Shown: one piece after another, positions 41,559-49,368 of the stretch | Position numbering within the stretch: position 1 is the stretch's first letter | Layout of the letters: each line of letters begins with the position of its first letter | Program-made: the position numbers and the translations under genes | Source: Mycobacterium sp. DL99 | GTDB lineage: Bacteria; Actinomycetota; Actinomycetes; Mycobacteriales; Mycobacteriaceae | Length of the DNA stretch: 64,000 bases | Reading direction: 5' to 3' | Assembly (NCBI RefSeq): GCF_004762045.1 | Contig: NZ_SJOM01000007.1 | Location: 248,001 to 312,000, forward strand | The notes under the pieces: generated by a model | Databases searched by the model: none | Told to the model about the DNA's origin: nothing | The model's input: only the letters and a program-made list of their open reading frames with translations

Positions 41559-42794
41559 CTAGTAACCGGAAGCGGCGTCCGCGGTGTTCTGCGCCGTGGC
41601 CCTGGCCCGGGCCCAGTTCAGGAACTCCGCGACGGCATCGGCCGTGTAGTGCCCGCGCGGTGAGCCGAAGATGTCGAACGCGTGCTGGGCGTGTGGAATC
41701 TCGGCGTAGATCACCGGTGAGTTCGACACCTTGCGCAGTGCAGCCACGAACTCGCGGCCTTCGCCTACCGGGATGACGGAGTCGTCGGCCCCGTGCAGCA
41801 CGAAGAACGGTGGGGCGTCGGGGTGTACCAGCGTGATCGGTGAGGCATCCTTGTACACCTGGTCATTGGTGGCCAGCGGCAGCTTGACGATGAGCCGCTC
41901 CAGCGCCTCGACGAACTCCGCGCGCCCGGTGCCGGTGGTGCTGAACCAGTCGTAGCGGCCGTAGACGGGCACCGCCGCCGCCACCGAGGTGTCGGCATCC
42001 TCGAAACCCGGCTGCCACTTGGGATCATTGGGGGTCAGTGCGGCCAGTGCGGTCAGATGCCCACCCGCCGATCCGCCGGTGATGCACACCGCGTCTGGGT
42101 CGCCGCCGTATTCGGCGATGTTGGCCTTCACCCACGCCAAGGCCTGTTTCACGTCGATGATGTGGTTGGGCCACGGGTGGCGCGGGCTGATCCGGTAGCC
42201 GATCGACACGCAGATCCAGCCCTGCTCGGCCAGGTGACTCATCAGTGGATATGACTGCGGCCGGCGCATACCGATCATCCACGCCCCGCCCGGTACCTGC
42301 AGCAACACCGGCGCCTTGCCGTCGAGCGGCAGGTCCGGACGCATCCAGATGTCGGCGAGGTTGGCCCGGTGCGGGCCGTAGTGCACGGTCTTGCGTACGT
42401 AGCGGCGCCGGCTCATCGACGTCGAGTACACCTCGCCACGACGTAGGGGCCGCAGCGCCGACGGATACTCGTCGGCCAGGGCTTCACGTACCGGATCTTC
42501 GAAGTAGTGCCGCGACTGCACACCGCGACGGTGCACCAGCACCAGCAGTGCCCAGGAAATCGCCTTGAGTAGCAGGGAGATCCGGCCGCTCGCGGACCGG
42601 TAGTCGCCACGGATGCCGCGGCGCAGCGCATCCAGGGCCGACCCGGTGATCACCAGCGGGGCGTTCTCCGAAGTCGGCCAGCCGAAGGCGAAGGCGAGGA
42701 TGGTGCTGTAACCCTTGCGTCCGAGCGGTTTCACTGCGTTGGCAGCGTTGAGCAACTCGGCCGCCGCTGCGAGCAGCCGTCGACGTTCAGCCAT
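41559..42794 (-). CDS. lipO: LipO-like alpha/beta-hydrolase esterase (Rv1426c type)
   Basis: 411-residue esterase. An N-terminal region of about 190 residues leads to PGGAWMIG (oxyanion region), GGSAGG nucleophile elbow, HGADDSVIP acid and IPHAQHAFD histidine. It is a paralogue of the esterase at 11921-13144. The start overlaps the stop of the FadD12-like gene by 8 bp, so the two are translationally coupled, and the operon reads acyltransferase, ligase, esterase. In M. tuberculosis the order Rv1428c-Rv1427c-Rv1426c is the same, which supports the gene symbol. It likely trims or transfers acyl groups on lipids activated by its neighbours. Confidence 0.85.
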   Translation of the reverse strand: MAERRRLLAAAAELLNAANAVKPLGRKGYSTILAFAFGWPTSENAPLVITGSALDALRRGIRGDYRSASGRISLLLKAISWALLVLVHRRGVQSRHYFEDPVREALADEYPSALRPLRRGEVYSTSMSRRRYVRKTVHYGPHRANLADIWMRPDLPLDGKAPVLLQVPGGAWMIGMRRPQSYPLMSHLAEQGWICVSIGYRISPRHPWPNHIIDVKQALAWVKANIAEYGGDPDAVCITGGSAGGHLTALAALTPNDPKWQPGFEDADTSVAAAVPVYGRYDWFSTTGTGRAEFVEALERLIVKLPLATNDQVYKDASPITLVHPDAPPFFVLHGADDSVIPVGEGREFVAALRKVSNSPVIYAEIPHAQHAFDIFGSPRGHYTADAVAEFLNWARARATAQNTADAASGY

Positions 42795-44424
42795 CCACCT
42801 TCTCCTGGAGTTGGCGTCGGTCGATCTTGCCGGTGCTGTTGCGCGGCAACTCGTCGAGCACGGTGATCTCCCGCGGCACTTTGTAATTGGCCAGGTTCTC
42901 GCGAACGTACGCCTTGAGCTCATCGGGGGTGACCGCACCGGAGAGCACCACGAACGCGGCAAGCCGCTGCCCGTACTGCGTGTCATTGACGCCGATCACC
43001 GCGGCCTCGGCGACATCGGGATGGCCGGCCAGGACCTTCTCCACCTCGATCGGATACACGTTCTCGCCGCCGGAGACGATCATCTCGTCGTCACGGCCCA
43101 CCACGAACAACCGGCCCGCCTCGTCCAGGTAGCCCACATCGCCCGACGACATGAATCCCTCGTGGAAATCCTTCGTCGTGCCGGACGTGTAGCCGTCGAA
43201 CTGGGTCGAGTTGCGCACGTAGATGGTGCCCACCTCCCCGGTGGGGACCTGCCGGAACTCCGTGTCGACGATGCGGATCTCGGTGCCCTCGGCGGGTTTA
43301 CCCGCTGTGTCGGGGGCGGCGCGCAGATCGGCCGGTGTCGCGGTGGCGATCATGCCGGCCTCGGTGGCGTTGTAGTTGTTGTAGATGATGTCGCCGAACC
43401 GGTCCATGAATGCAATGACGACATCGGGACGCATGCGCGATCCGGACGCCGCGGCGAACCGCAGCGTGCGTCCGTCGTAGCGATTCAGCACGTTCTCGGG
43501 GAGTTCCATGATCCGGTCGAACATCACCGGCACCACGCACAGGCCCTTGGCCCGGTGCCGGTCGACGAGCTCGAGCGTGGCCTCGGGGTCGAACTTGCGC
43601 CGGGTGACGATGGTGCAGGCCATCGATGCCGCGAAGGCCAGCTGGGAGAAGCCCCAGGCGTGGAACATCGGCGCCACGATCACAACCCGCTCTTCGGTGT
43701 GCCACGGGGTGCGGTCCAGGATCGACTTCAGCACCTCGGGTCCGCCACCGGAATGCTTGGCGCCCTTGGGCGTTCCGGTGGTGCCCGAGGTCAGCAAGAT
43801 GACCTTGCTCTTCTCCTCGGCGCGCCGCGGCTCCGCACCGCGGTGCTGCTCGACGAGCTTGGCCACGGTGACGTCGTGGATGTTGGTGTCGGTCCACGCC
43901 ACGATCCGTGCGGCGCTGGGCCGGTCCGACAGGGCCCGGTCGACCGTTTCGGTGAACTCTTCGTCGTAGATGACGGCGTCGACCGCTTCGCGGTTGACCA
44001 CCTCGGCCAGCGCCGGTGCGGCGAACGACGTGTTGAGCAGCAGCACGTCGGCGCCGATGCGGTTGGCGGCGATCAGCGACAGCACGAAGCCGCGGTGATT
44101 GCGGGCCATGATGCCGAGCACTTTCGGTTCACCGCCCGGCAGTGCCTGCAGGCCGGCGGCCAGCGCGTCGGCCTGTTGGTCCACCTGCTGCCAGGTCAGC
44201 GTTCCCAGTTCGTCGACCAGGCCGGGCCGGTTCGGGCAGCGGACCGCCGAGGCCGCGAAACCCGAAGTGACGCTCATGTTCTCGCGCGCCATGGCCGCGG
44301 CGATGCGCAGGTACTTGTCCGGGCGCATCACCGTGATGATTCCGGCCCGGCGCATGGTGGTGACCAGGCCGACGGTGTCGGTGACCCGGTCCAGCGGTCC
44401 CGTCAGCAGATCGAGCGGGTTCAC
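42787..44424 (-). CDS. fadD12: Fatty acyl-CoA ligase FadD12-like
   Basis: 545-residue AMP-forming ligase. The opening MNPLDLLTGPLDRVTDTVGL and the MRRAGIITVMRPDKYLRIAAAM stretch (in two parts) match the FadD12 group. ATP-binding LLTSGTTGTPKGAKH, adenine-binding YNNYNATEAG, GDVGYLDEAGRL and the catalytic lysine near PRNSTGKIDRR at the end are all present. It activates fatty acids to CoA thioesters for the adjacent acyltransferase and esterase. The stop overlaps lipO by 8 bp and the start is 6 bp after the acyltransferase stop. A KstR-like box upstream of the operon suggests sterol-linked regulation. Confidence 0.92.
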   Translation of the reverse strand: MNPLDLLTGPLDRVTDTVGLVTTMRRAGIITVMRPDKYLRIAAAMARENMSVTSGFAASAVRCPNRPGLVDELGTLTWQQVDQQADALAAGLQALPGGEPKVLGIMARNHRGFVLSLIAANRIGADVLLLNTSFAAPALAEVVNREAVDAVIYDEEFTETVDRALSDRPSAARIVAWTDTNIHDVTVAKLVEQHRGAEPRRAEEKSKVILLTSGTTGTPKGAKHSGGGPEVLKSILDRTPWHTEERVVIVAPMFHAWGFSQLAFAASMACTIVTRRKFDPEATLELVDRHRAKGLCVVPVMFDRIMELPENVLNRYDGRTLRFAAASGSRMRPDVVIAFMDRFGDIIYNNYNATEAGMIATATPADLRAAPDTAGKPAEGTEIRIVDTEFRQVPTGEVGTIYVRNSTQFDGYTSGTTKDFHEGFMSSGDVGYLDEAGRLFVVGRDDEMIVSGGENVYPIEVEKVLAGHPDVAEAAVIGVNDTQYGQRLAAFVVLSGAVTPDELKAYVRENLANYKVPREITVLDELPRNSTGKIDRRQLQEKVDG

Positions 44425-44430
44425 CGGTGA

Positions 44431-45240
44431 TCAGCCGATCACCGGGAAGCGGCGCTCTTGGGCCAGCTCGTCCAGCGCGCGCTGCATGACCCGGCGGACG
44501 TGTGCGTCGACCTCGTCGATATCGGGGTTCTCGCCGAACTCGGCCTCGATGTCGATCGGCTCCAGCGTCTTCATCACAATCTTGCTGGGCAACGGGACAT
44601 TGAGCGGCAGCACCGCCGACAGGCCGAACGGGAAACCGAACGACACCGGCACGATCTTGGTGCGGGCCATCCGTGCGATCGGGCCGAGCGCCTTGGCCAC
44701 TCCGGTGCCGCGGGACAGGAACAGCTGGGTCTCCTGGCCGCCGATGCCGACCATCGGAACGATCGGCACGCCTGCGTTGATGGCGGCCTTGATGTAGCCG
44801 GTGCGCCCGGCGAAGTCGATCTTGTTGGCCGACAAGGTCGGCCGATACACGTCGTAGTCACCGCCGGGGAACACCACGACCACGCCGCCTGAACGCAGCG
44901 CCTCGTCGGCGTTCTCGTGGCTGGCCCGGATGAAGCCGGTCTTCTTGAAGAAGGCCGCGGTCGGGCCGGTCATCAACATGTCATGGCTGAGGGTGTAGAC
45001 GGGACGTTCGTAGCCGAACTTCTCGTAGAAGCCCGTCGCGAACACCGGCACGTCCAGGGCGAACAGGCCACCGGAATGGTTCGACACCACGAGCGCGCCA
45101 CCGTTGGGGAAGCTGTCCAGCCCGCGCACCTCGGCGCGGTGGTAGCCCTTGATGAGCGGCCGCAGGAAGCCCATGACCTTTTCGGTCAGGCCCGGATCCC
45201 ACTTGGTGATTTCGGACGGGTCGATGTCGGTCGCAGCCAC
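44431..45240 (-). CDS. Lysophospholipid acyltransferase-like protein (Rv1428c type)
   Basis: 269-residue glycerophospholipid acyltransferase-family protein. NHSGGLFALDVP at about 54-65 takes the place of the family's catalytic NHxxxxD box, with spacing typical of the MGAT/LPLAT subgroup (HSGG..D). FPGGDYDVYRP gives the second conserved block and GVPIVPMVGIGG the glycine-rich segment. It probably transfers an acyl group from the FadD12 product to a lysophospholipid or related acceptor at the membrane. It is the first gene of the three-gene minus-strand operon; the KstR-type palindrome lies 21 bp upstream of its start. Confidence 0.88.
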   Translation of the reverse strand: MAATDIDPSEITKWDPGLTEKVMGFLRPLIKGYHRAEVRGLDSFPNGGALVVSNHSGGLFALDVPVFATGFYEKFGYERPVYTLSHDMLMTGPTAAFFKKTGFIRASHENADEALRSGGVVVVFPGGDYDVYRPTLSANKIDFAGRTGYIKAAINAGVPIVPMVGIGGQETQLFLSRGTGVAKALGPIARMARTKIVPVSFGFPFGLSAVLPLNVPLPSKIVMKTLEPIDIEAEFGENPDIDEVDAHVRRVMQRALDELAQERRFPVIG

Positions 45241-45260
45241 AGGGTCCCCCTGATGTGGAT

Positions 45261-45274
45261 TGGAACGTGTTCTA
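45261..45274. promoter_or_regulatory. KstR-type box upstream of the acyltransferase-fadD12-lipO operon
   Basis: TGGAACGTGTTCTA fits the KstR consensus TnnAACnnGTTnnA at every fixed position. KstR is the TetR-family repressor of mycobacterial cholesterol catabolism. It lies 21 bp before the operon start, where a repressor would block initiation. Confidence 0.6.
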
Positions 45275-45433
45275 GTTTTGCTAGTGTACCCAGGTCGCAG
45301 GTGAAAAACCCATTTGCTTTGCGGGTCCGTATACCTACCGCCGGGTAGCTGCGAACAATCCTCTCAAAACCACAGGTCGCGCGGCGTGGCTATGAGATCA
45401 ACGGATTCGTCACAGTCGGCGGCATCCGATACC

Positions 45434-46006
45434 TCAGCTGTTCAGCTCACCGATTTCGTCGGTGACATTGCGTCTGGCCTGCTCCTCCCAGCGTTCCCGG
45501 CCGGGCGCGGTGTGGAAGATCTGCCCGGCGAGCAACGCCGAGAGCACTCGAGCCCGTGCAGGTTTGAACAGGTCGTCTGGCACCGCCGCATATTCGTCGC
45601 GCACCGCGTCGGCGTATTGCCGATAGCGGACTGCCGGCGCACCGAGCACTGACAGGTCGGCGTCGCTGAGCACCGCGGCGTTCGCGTCGCCGTTGTCGAC
45701 TTTGTGGAACTTGGTCGCCAGGACGAGTCGCGCCACTTCGTCGCAGTCCGGAGATCCGTCCAACATTTGGCGGGCCAACATTGCCGAGCGGTCTTCGTTG
45801 TCGTTGCGGCCGACGTCGTAGATCGCGTCGTGGAACCACGCCGCGAGTTCGACGGCTTCCCGATCGAACTGCAGCCCGTCCCCAGCAAGGACGTCGATCG
45901 CGTCGAGCACTTCGTGTAGGTGCGCAACGTTGTGGTGCCTGCGGTGGGATTCCGACCAACGGGCCAGCAGATCGTCCCGCAGTCCCTCGGTTAGGTGGGC
46001 AGCCAT
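45434..46006 (-). CDS. HD-domain metal-dependent phosphohydrolase-like protein
   Basis: 190-residue HD-superfamily protein. SHRRHHNVAHLHEVLDAI gives the first histidines, LAAWFHDAIYDVGRNDNEDRSAMLARQML the HD pair (WFHDAIYD), and VLATKFHKV, DADLSVLGA the remaining ligands. YfbR/RelA-like relatives act on nucleotides, but this compact subfamily has no agreed function. The ATG at MAAHLTEG is preferred over one 48 bp upstream. It is divergent from the arylamine N-acetyltransferase gene with about 60 bp between the starts. Its 3' end faces the KstR-box region. Confidence 0.83.
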   Translation of the reverse strand: MAAHLTEGLRDDLLARWSESHRRHHNVAHLHEVLDAIDVLAGDGLQFDREAVELAAWFHDAIYDVGRNDNEDRSAMLARQMLDGSPDCDEVARLVLATKFHKVDNGDANAAVLSDADLSVLGAPAVRYRQYADAVRDEYAAVPDDLFKPARARVLSALLAGQIFHTAPGRERWEEQARRNVTDEIGELNS

Positions 46007-46065
46007 GGGTCCAGTGTCCTCCGCGGTTGACCTGAACCAATGTTGAGGCAGCATGATTGACGGTC

Positions 46066-46905
46066 ATGGGATTCGACCTCCCCGGCTACTTCGGCCGGAT
46101 CGGCTATCACGCTTCGACGCAACCGGACTCCGACACCTTGCGGGGCATCATCGCCGCACACGGCCGCTCCATCCCGTTCGAGAACCTGGACCCGCTGCTG
46201 GGCATCCCGGTCGGCGATCTGAGCGCTGCGGCGCTGTCGGACAAGCTCGTCACCCGCCGCCGCGGCGGCTACTGCTACGAGCACAACGGACTTCTCGGAT
46301 ATGTCCTCGACGAGCTGGGGTACGGCGTCGAACGCCTGGCCGGGCGGGTGATCTGGATGAAGGAACCCGACGCGCCGTTGCCCGCCCTCACCCACAACGT
46401 GCTGGCCGTGACGGTGCCGGGGGAGGCCGGACGGTACCTGGTCGACGTCGGCTTCGGCGGGCAGACGCTGCCCTCGCCGATCCGGCTGCAGACCGGTGCG
46501 GTCCAGCAGACCCGCCACGAGCCCTACCGACTGCTCGAGCTGCCGACCCGCCATGAGCCGGAGTACGAGTTGGCCGCCCAGGTCCGCGGGGCGTGGCAGC
46601 CGCTGTACCGGTTCACCACCGTGCCGCAGCCGTGCATCGACCTGGAGGTCGGAAGCTGGTATGTGTCAACGCATCCGGGTGGCATTTTCGTCGTCGGGCT
46701 GTCTGCGGCGCTCGTCACCGACGACGCCAGGATCAACCTGCGCGGCCGGAACCTGGCCATTCACCGTCACGGCGAGACCGAGCGGATCCGATTCGACACC
46801 GCCGCACAGGTTCTCGACGCGCTCACCGAACGGTTCGGCGTCAACCTGTCCGATCTCGACGGCGTCGATGTCGAGGCCCGGGTGGCGCAGGTGCTGGACA
46901 GCTGA
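46066..46905 (+). CDS. nat: Arylamine N-acetyltransferase
   Basis: 279-residue acyl-CoA:arylamine acyltransferase. With the start at MGFDLPGYFGRIGY the catalytic triad is Cys70 (RRGGYCYEHN), His110 (THNVLAV) and Asp127 (VDVGFGG), exactly as in M. smegmatis NAT. It acetylates isoniazid and arylamines and in mycobacteria may use propionyl-CoA derived from sterol breakdown. In M. tuberculosis the nat gene is in the cholesterol hsa cluster; here it stands alone beside an HD hydrolase. An ATG-like frame start nine bases earlier (GTG-type) is less likely because of the numbering match. Confidence 0.95.
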   Translation: MGFDLPGYFGRIGYHASTQPDSDTLRGIIAAHGRSIPFENLDPLLGIPVGDLSAAALSDKLVTRRRGGYCYEHNGLLGYVLDELGYGVERLAGRVIWMKEPDAPLPALTHNVLAVTVPGEAGRYLVDVGFGGQTLPSPIRLQTGAVQQTRHEPYRLLELPTRHEPEYELAAQVRGAWQPLYRFTTVPQPCIDLEVGSWYVSTHPGGIFVVGLSAALVTDDARINLRGRNLAIHRHGETERIRFDTAAQVLDALTERFGVNLSDLDGVDVEARVAQVLDS

Positions 46906-46968
46906 GTGCTCCCGGGTGACCACAGCAGGAAATGTCATGTTCCTCGGGCCGGCGGCCGACCATACTCG

Positions 46969-47892
46969 GTGACCGTGGAGGACCAACCGAACGGACGTGA
47001 CCGGCTCCGTGAACTGCTCGACGCCGTCGTCGACGACGACAACTCGGGCGTCGGCGACATGGCCCGCAGCAGTTACGCCTCGGAGTTCCACTTTTCCCGG
47101 GAGGTGCGCAGGCTCACCGGGGAACCACCTGCAGCACTGCGCCGGCGGGTCATGCTCGAGCGTGCGGCCTGGCGGTTGCAGCAGGGTGCCGGGGTGGCCG
47201 AGGTGGCGGAGTCCGAGGGGTGGTCGTCGGCCGAGGTTTTCTCCCGGGCGTTCCGCCGTGCGTTCGGGGTGCCTCCGTCCCGCGCCGACGATGTCGGGTT
47301 CCGGTTGACCGCTCCCAACGGAGTGCACTTCCATCCGCCACAGTCGTTGTGGTGTGACGCCGACCCGGGGGAGGCGTCCGGTCCGGATATCGCCCAGTTC
47401 ATGCTCGTGCACGATGTCGCCGACACCGAGTACCTGATCGGTGCGGCCACGGGCCTGTCCGAACAGCATTGGACACAGGAGATTTCGCCGGGGCAGGTGG
47501 TGCTGGACTGGGACGGTCCGGAGCCGAGCGTCGCGGCGGCACTCGGGGCGGTCGTGTGGACCAAGGAGGTCTGGCTGGCGACCATCGAGGGCCGGGACTT
47601 CCCCTCGCGCGACACCACCAGGAGCGCGACGGCCGAGCAGCTCGCCGCGCACCACCGTGTCATCGGAAAGCGCTGGACCACACTGATATCGGAGTACTCT
47701 GCTGCGGGCCGGCTGGGCGACACCGTGATCGATGCGTTGTGCGATCCACCGGAATCTTTTCAGCTGTACGGGATCGTCGCGCACGTGCTGACCTATTCGG
47801 CTCATCGGCGTGCACTCGTACGGGGCATGTTGGCCCGACACGGTGTCGACGTCGACCGGGGAGACCCACTGGAATGGATGAGGAAGGACTGA
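46969..47892 (+). CDS. AraC-type helix-turn-helix protein fused to a DinB-like domain
   Basis: 307-residue protein. Residues about 20-110 carry an AraC-type DNA-binding unit (SYASEFHFSREVRRLTGEPPAALRRRVMLERAAWRLQQ and GWSSAEVFSRAFRRAFGVPP, in parts). The C-terminal half (about 210-300: AEQLAAHHRVIGKRW, LYGIVAHVLTYSAHRRALVRGML) matches the DinB four-helix bundle with metal-binding histidines. It may couple ligand or thiol-transfer chemistry to gene control. GTG is the preferred start, with VEDQPNGRDRLREL following. It is 3 bp upstream of the RibD-like reductase gene, so both are one operon. Confidence 0.85.
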   Translation: MTVEDQPNGRDRLRELLDAVVDDDNSGVGDMARSSYASEFHFSREVRRLTGEPPAALRRRVMLERAAWRLQQGAGVAEVAESEGWSSAEVFSRAFRRAFGVPPSRADDVGFRLTAPNGVHFHPPQSLWCDADPGEASGPDIAQFMLVHDVADTEYLIGAATGLSEQHWTQEISPGQVVLDWDGPEPSVAAALGAVVWTKEVWLATIEGRDFPSRDTTRSATAEQLAAHHRVIGKRWTTLISEYSAAGRLGDTVIDALCDPPESFQLYGIVAHVLTYSAHRRALVRGMLARHGVDVDRGDPLEWMRKD

Positions 47893-47895
47893 CTG

Positions 47896-48426
47896 GTGAA
47901 GACCGTGTACTACACCGCGTCGAGCTTGGACGGGTTCATCGTCGACACCGAGGACAGCCTGGACTGGCTGATCTCGCGGAACATCGATCAGCAAGGCCCG
48001 TTCGGGTACGACGAATTCATCAAAACCATTGGCGCGCTGGCGATGGGGTCGGCTACCTACGAGTGGATCGTGAAGAACCATCCCGAGGAATGGGGGTACG
48101 ACCAGCCGACGTGGATGCTGACCCATCGGCCGCAGATCATCTCCACCGAGTATCCGGTGCAGGTGTTCTCCGGAGATGTCGCTGAGCTGCACCCGAAGCT
48201 GGTCGAAGCTGCGGCGGGAAAGGATGTGTGGGTGGTCGGCGGAGGCGACGTCGCCGCCCAGTTCGTCACGGCCGGGCTGATCGACGAGATGATCGTCAGC
48301 TATGCGCCCTGCACGCTGGGGGCGGGATCGCCGGTCCTGCCGGTCCGTTCGGAGTGGGCGCTGGCCGAATCTGCGCTCAACGGCGACTTCGTCTGCGCCC
48401 GCTGGGTCAGGGCGTCGGCCGACTGA
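47896..48426 (+). CDS. RibD C-terminal/dihydrofolate reductase-like protein
   Basis: 176-residue protein with the DHFR-like RibD_C fold: YYTASSLDGFIVD at the start, ALAMGSATYEWI, VWVVGGGDVAAQFVTAGLIDEMIV and APCTLGAGSPVLP. These small proteins probably reduce a pterin- or deaminated-pyrimidine-like substrate with NADPH, but activity is rarely proved. It has a GTG start 3 bp after the AraC/DinB gene and is likely co-expressed. Its last 20 bp overlap the convergent TetR gene. Confidence 0.88.
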   Translation: MKTVYYTASSLDGFIVDTEDSLDWLISRNIDQQGPFGYDEFIKTIGALAMGSATYEWIVKNHPEEWGYDQPTWMLTHRPQIISTEYPVQVFSGDVAELHPKLVEAAAGKDVWVVGGGDVAAQFVTAGLIDEMIVSYAPCTLGAGSPVLPVRSEWALAESALNGDFVCARWVRASAD

Positions 48427-49054
48427 ACCGGGGCACACCGTTACGCCGGACGAATTCCCTTGATTTGATCAGGAATTCGAGTTGTCGGGCCACGTCGTGC
48501 AATGGATCGACCGATCTTGACGACCGGCATAGCACCACGGCGCCCTCCAAGGAAGCGATGCACATCACCGCCAGGGAGGATGCGTCGGATTCGTCGAAAC
48601 CGTCGGCGGCGAAGGCCACGGTCAGGGCGGTGCGCCAGCGGTCGAAGATGGCGGCGGCCGCCGCGGTGAGATCAGGATCTTCGTCTGGGGCGGCGATCGC
48701 CACCGCGACCACCGGGCAACCCGCGGTGAAATCGCTTCCGGTGAGCATGCGTTCCCAGAATTCGACGAATCGGTGCACCAGATCCCATGCGCTGCCGGAA
48801 GTTTCGGCGTCGATGACGTCGCCGATCGTGTCCGCGGCGAACTGGAGCGCCTCGATCAGGATCTGACGGCGGCCGTCGGGGAAGTGGTGGTAAACCGAAC
48901 CGCGCGGTGCGCCGCTGCGGGCGAGTACTTCGTCGATCGTGACTCCGGCCGCGCCCCGCTCGCGCAGCACCTCGACCGCGCTGCCGAGCATGCGGGCGCG
49001 GGTGGAGCCGCGCTTGTTCCGCGGCTTCGTGGCGGTGTCAGGCGACCCGGTCAT
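48407..49054 (-). CDS. TetR-family transcriptional regulator
   Basis: 215-residue repressor. The DNA-binding helix-turn-helix is at about 18-65 (TRARMLGSAVEVLRERG, then VTIDEVLARSGAPRGSVYHHFPD), and the remainder is an all-helical ligand domain (SDFTAGCPVVAVAIAAPDE, as in the LfrR/AcrR-like C-terminal families). Two related operator-like palindromes lie upstream (49188-49209 and 49322-49343), one between it and echA1. It therefore probably represses itself and the divergent enoyl-CoA hydratase gene. Effector unknown, possibly an acyl-CoA. Confidence 0.92.
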   Translation of the reverse strand: MTGSPDTATKPRNKRGSTRARMLGSAVEVLRERGAAGVTIDEVLARSGAPRGSVYHHFPDGRRQILIEALQFAADTIGDVIDAETSGSAWDLVHRFVEFWERMLTGSDFTAGCPVVAVAIAAPDEDPDLTAAAAAIFDRWRTALTVAFAADGFDESDASSLAVMCIASLEGAVVLCRSSRSVDPLHDVARQLEFLIKSREFVRRNGVPRFSRPTP

Positions 49055-49205
49055 GCAGGAATTGCGAGGAACAGCGAAGCAACATCCGCGGGGTGATGGC
49101 GCGCACCGGGGTGTGCGGTGTGCGGACCCGACGGGTGAACCGGTGACCGGCGAGGTTGAGTTCGACGACCCACATCGCGCACCACCCTTCTATGTCATCC
49201 ACCAT
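49038..49205 (-). CDS. Possible small upstream protein of the TetR operon
   Basis: 55-codon frame ending 17 bp inside the TetR gene. It opens with MVDDIEGWCAMWVVELNLAG and ends FLHDRVA. Composition is not obviously an artefact and its start lies within the first TetR-type palindrome, but no family is recognised. It might be a regulatory leader. Low confidence; the 314-bp region between TetR and echA1 otherwise contains only the two palindromes. Confidence 0.25.
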   Translation of the reverse strand: MVDDIEGWCAMWVVELNLAGHRFTRRVRTPHTPVRAITPRMLLRCSSQFLHDRVA

Positions 49206-49209
49206 AGAA
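49188..49209. promoter_or_regulatory. TetR-type palindrome 1
   Basis: TTCTATG-N8-CATAGAA, exact 7-bp arms. It shares TATGTC-x-TC and CATA with the second element at 49322-49343. It lies 134 bp upstream of the TetR start. Confidence 0.55.
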
Positions 49210-49321
49210 ATGGCGGAATCCTCGCATGAAGTCGAGTATCCAACGAACATGCTTGCAAACAAAAGACTAGCAGGTGAACCGCTTCTGAACAGGTCCTCAC
49301 CGGGATCGCGGGCCGACGCGC

Positions 49322-49343
49322 AATTATGTCTTCTTGCATAATT
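49322..49343. promoter_or_regulatory. TetR-type palindrome 2, over the echA1 promoter
   Basis: AATTATG-N8-CATAATT, exact 7-bp arms, same architecture as the first element. Its right arm contains CATAAT, a plausible -10 hexamer 26 bp before the echA1 start, so a bound repressor would cover the promoter. Confidence 0.6.
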
Positions 49344-49368
49344 CTGCGAGCGGGCGTTGACTGCCCCT

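Noticed and set aside
42715..44430. 571-codon plus-strand frame opposite fadD12
   Set aside because: No motif and biased residue content; full shadow of the ligase gene.
46666..48438. 590-codon minus-strand frame across three plus-strand genes
   Set aside because: Covers NAT, AraC/DinB and RibD-like genes, all with clear motifs; antisense artefact.
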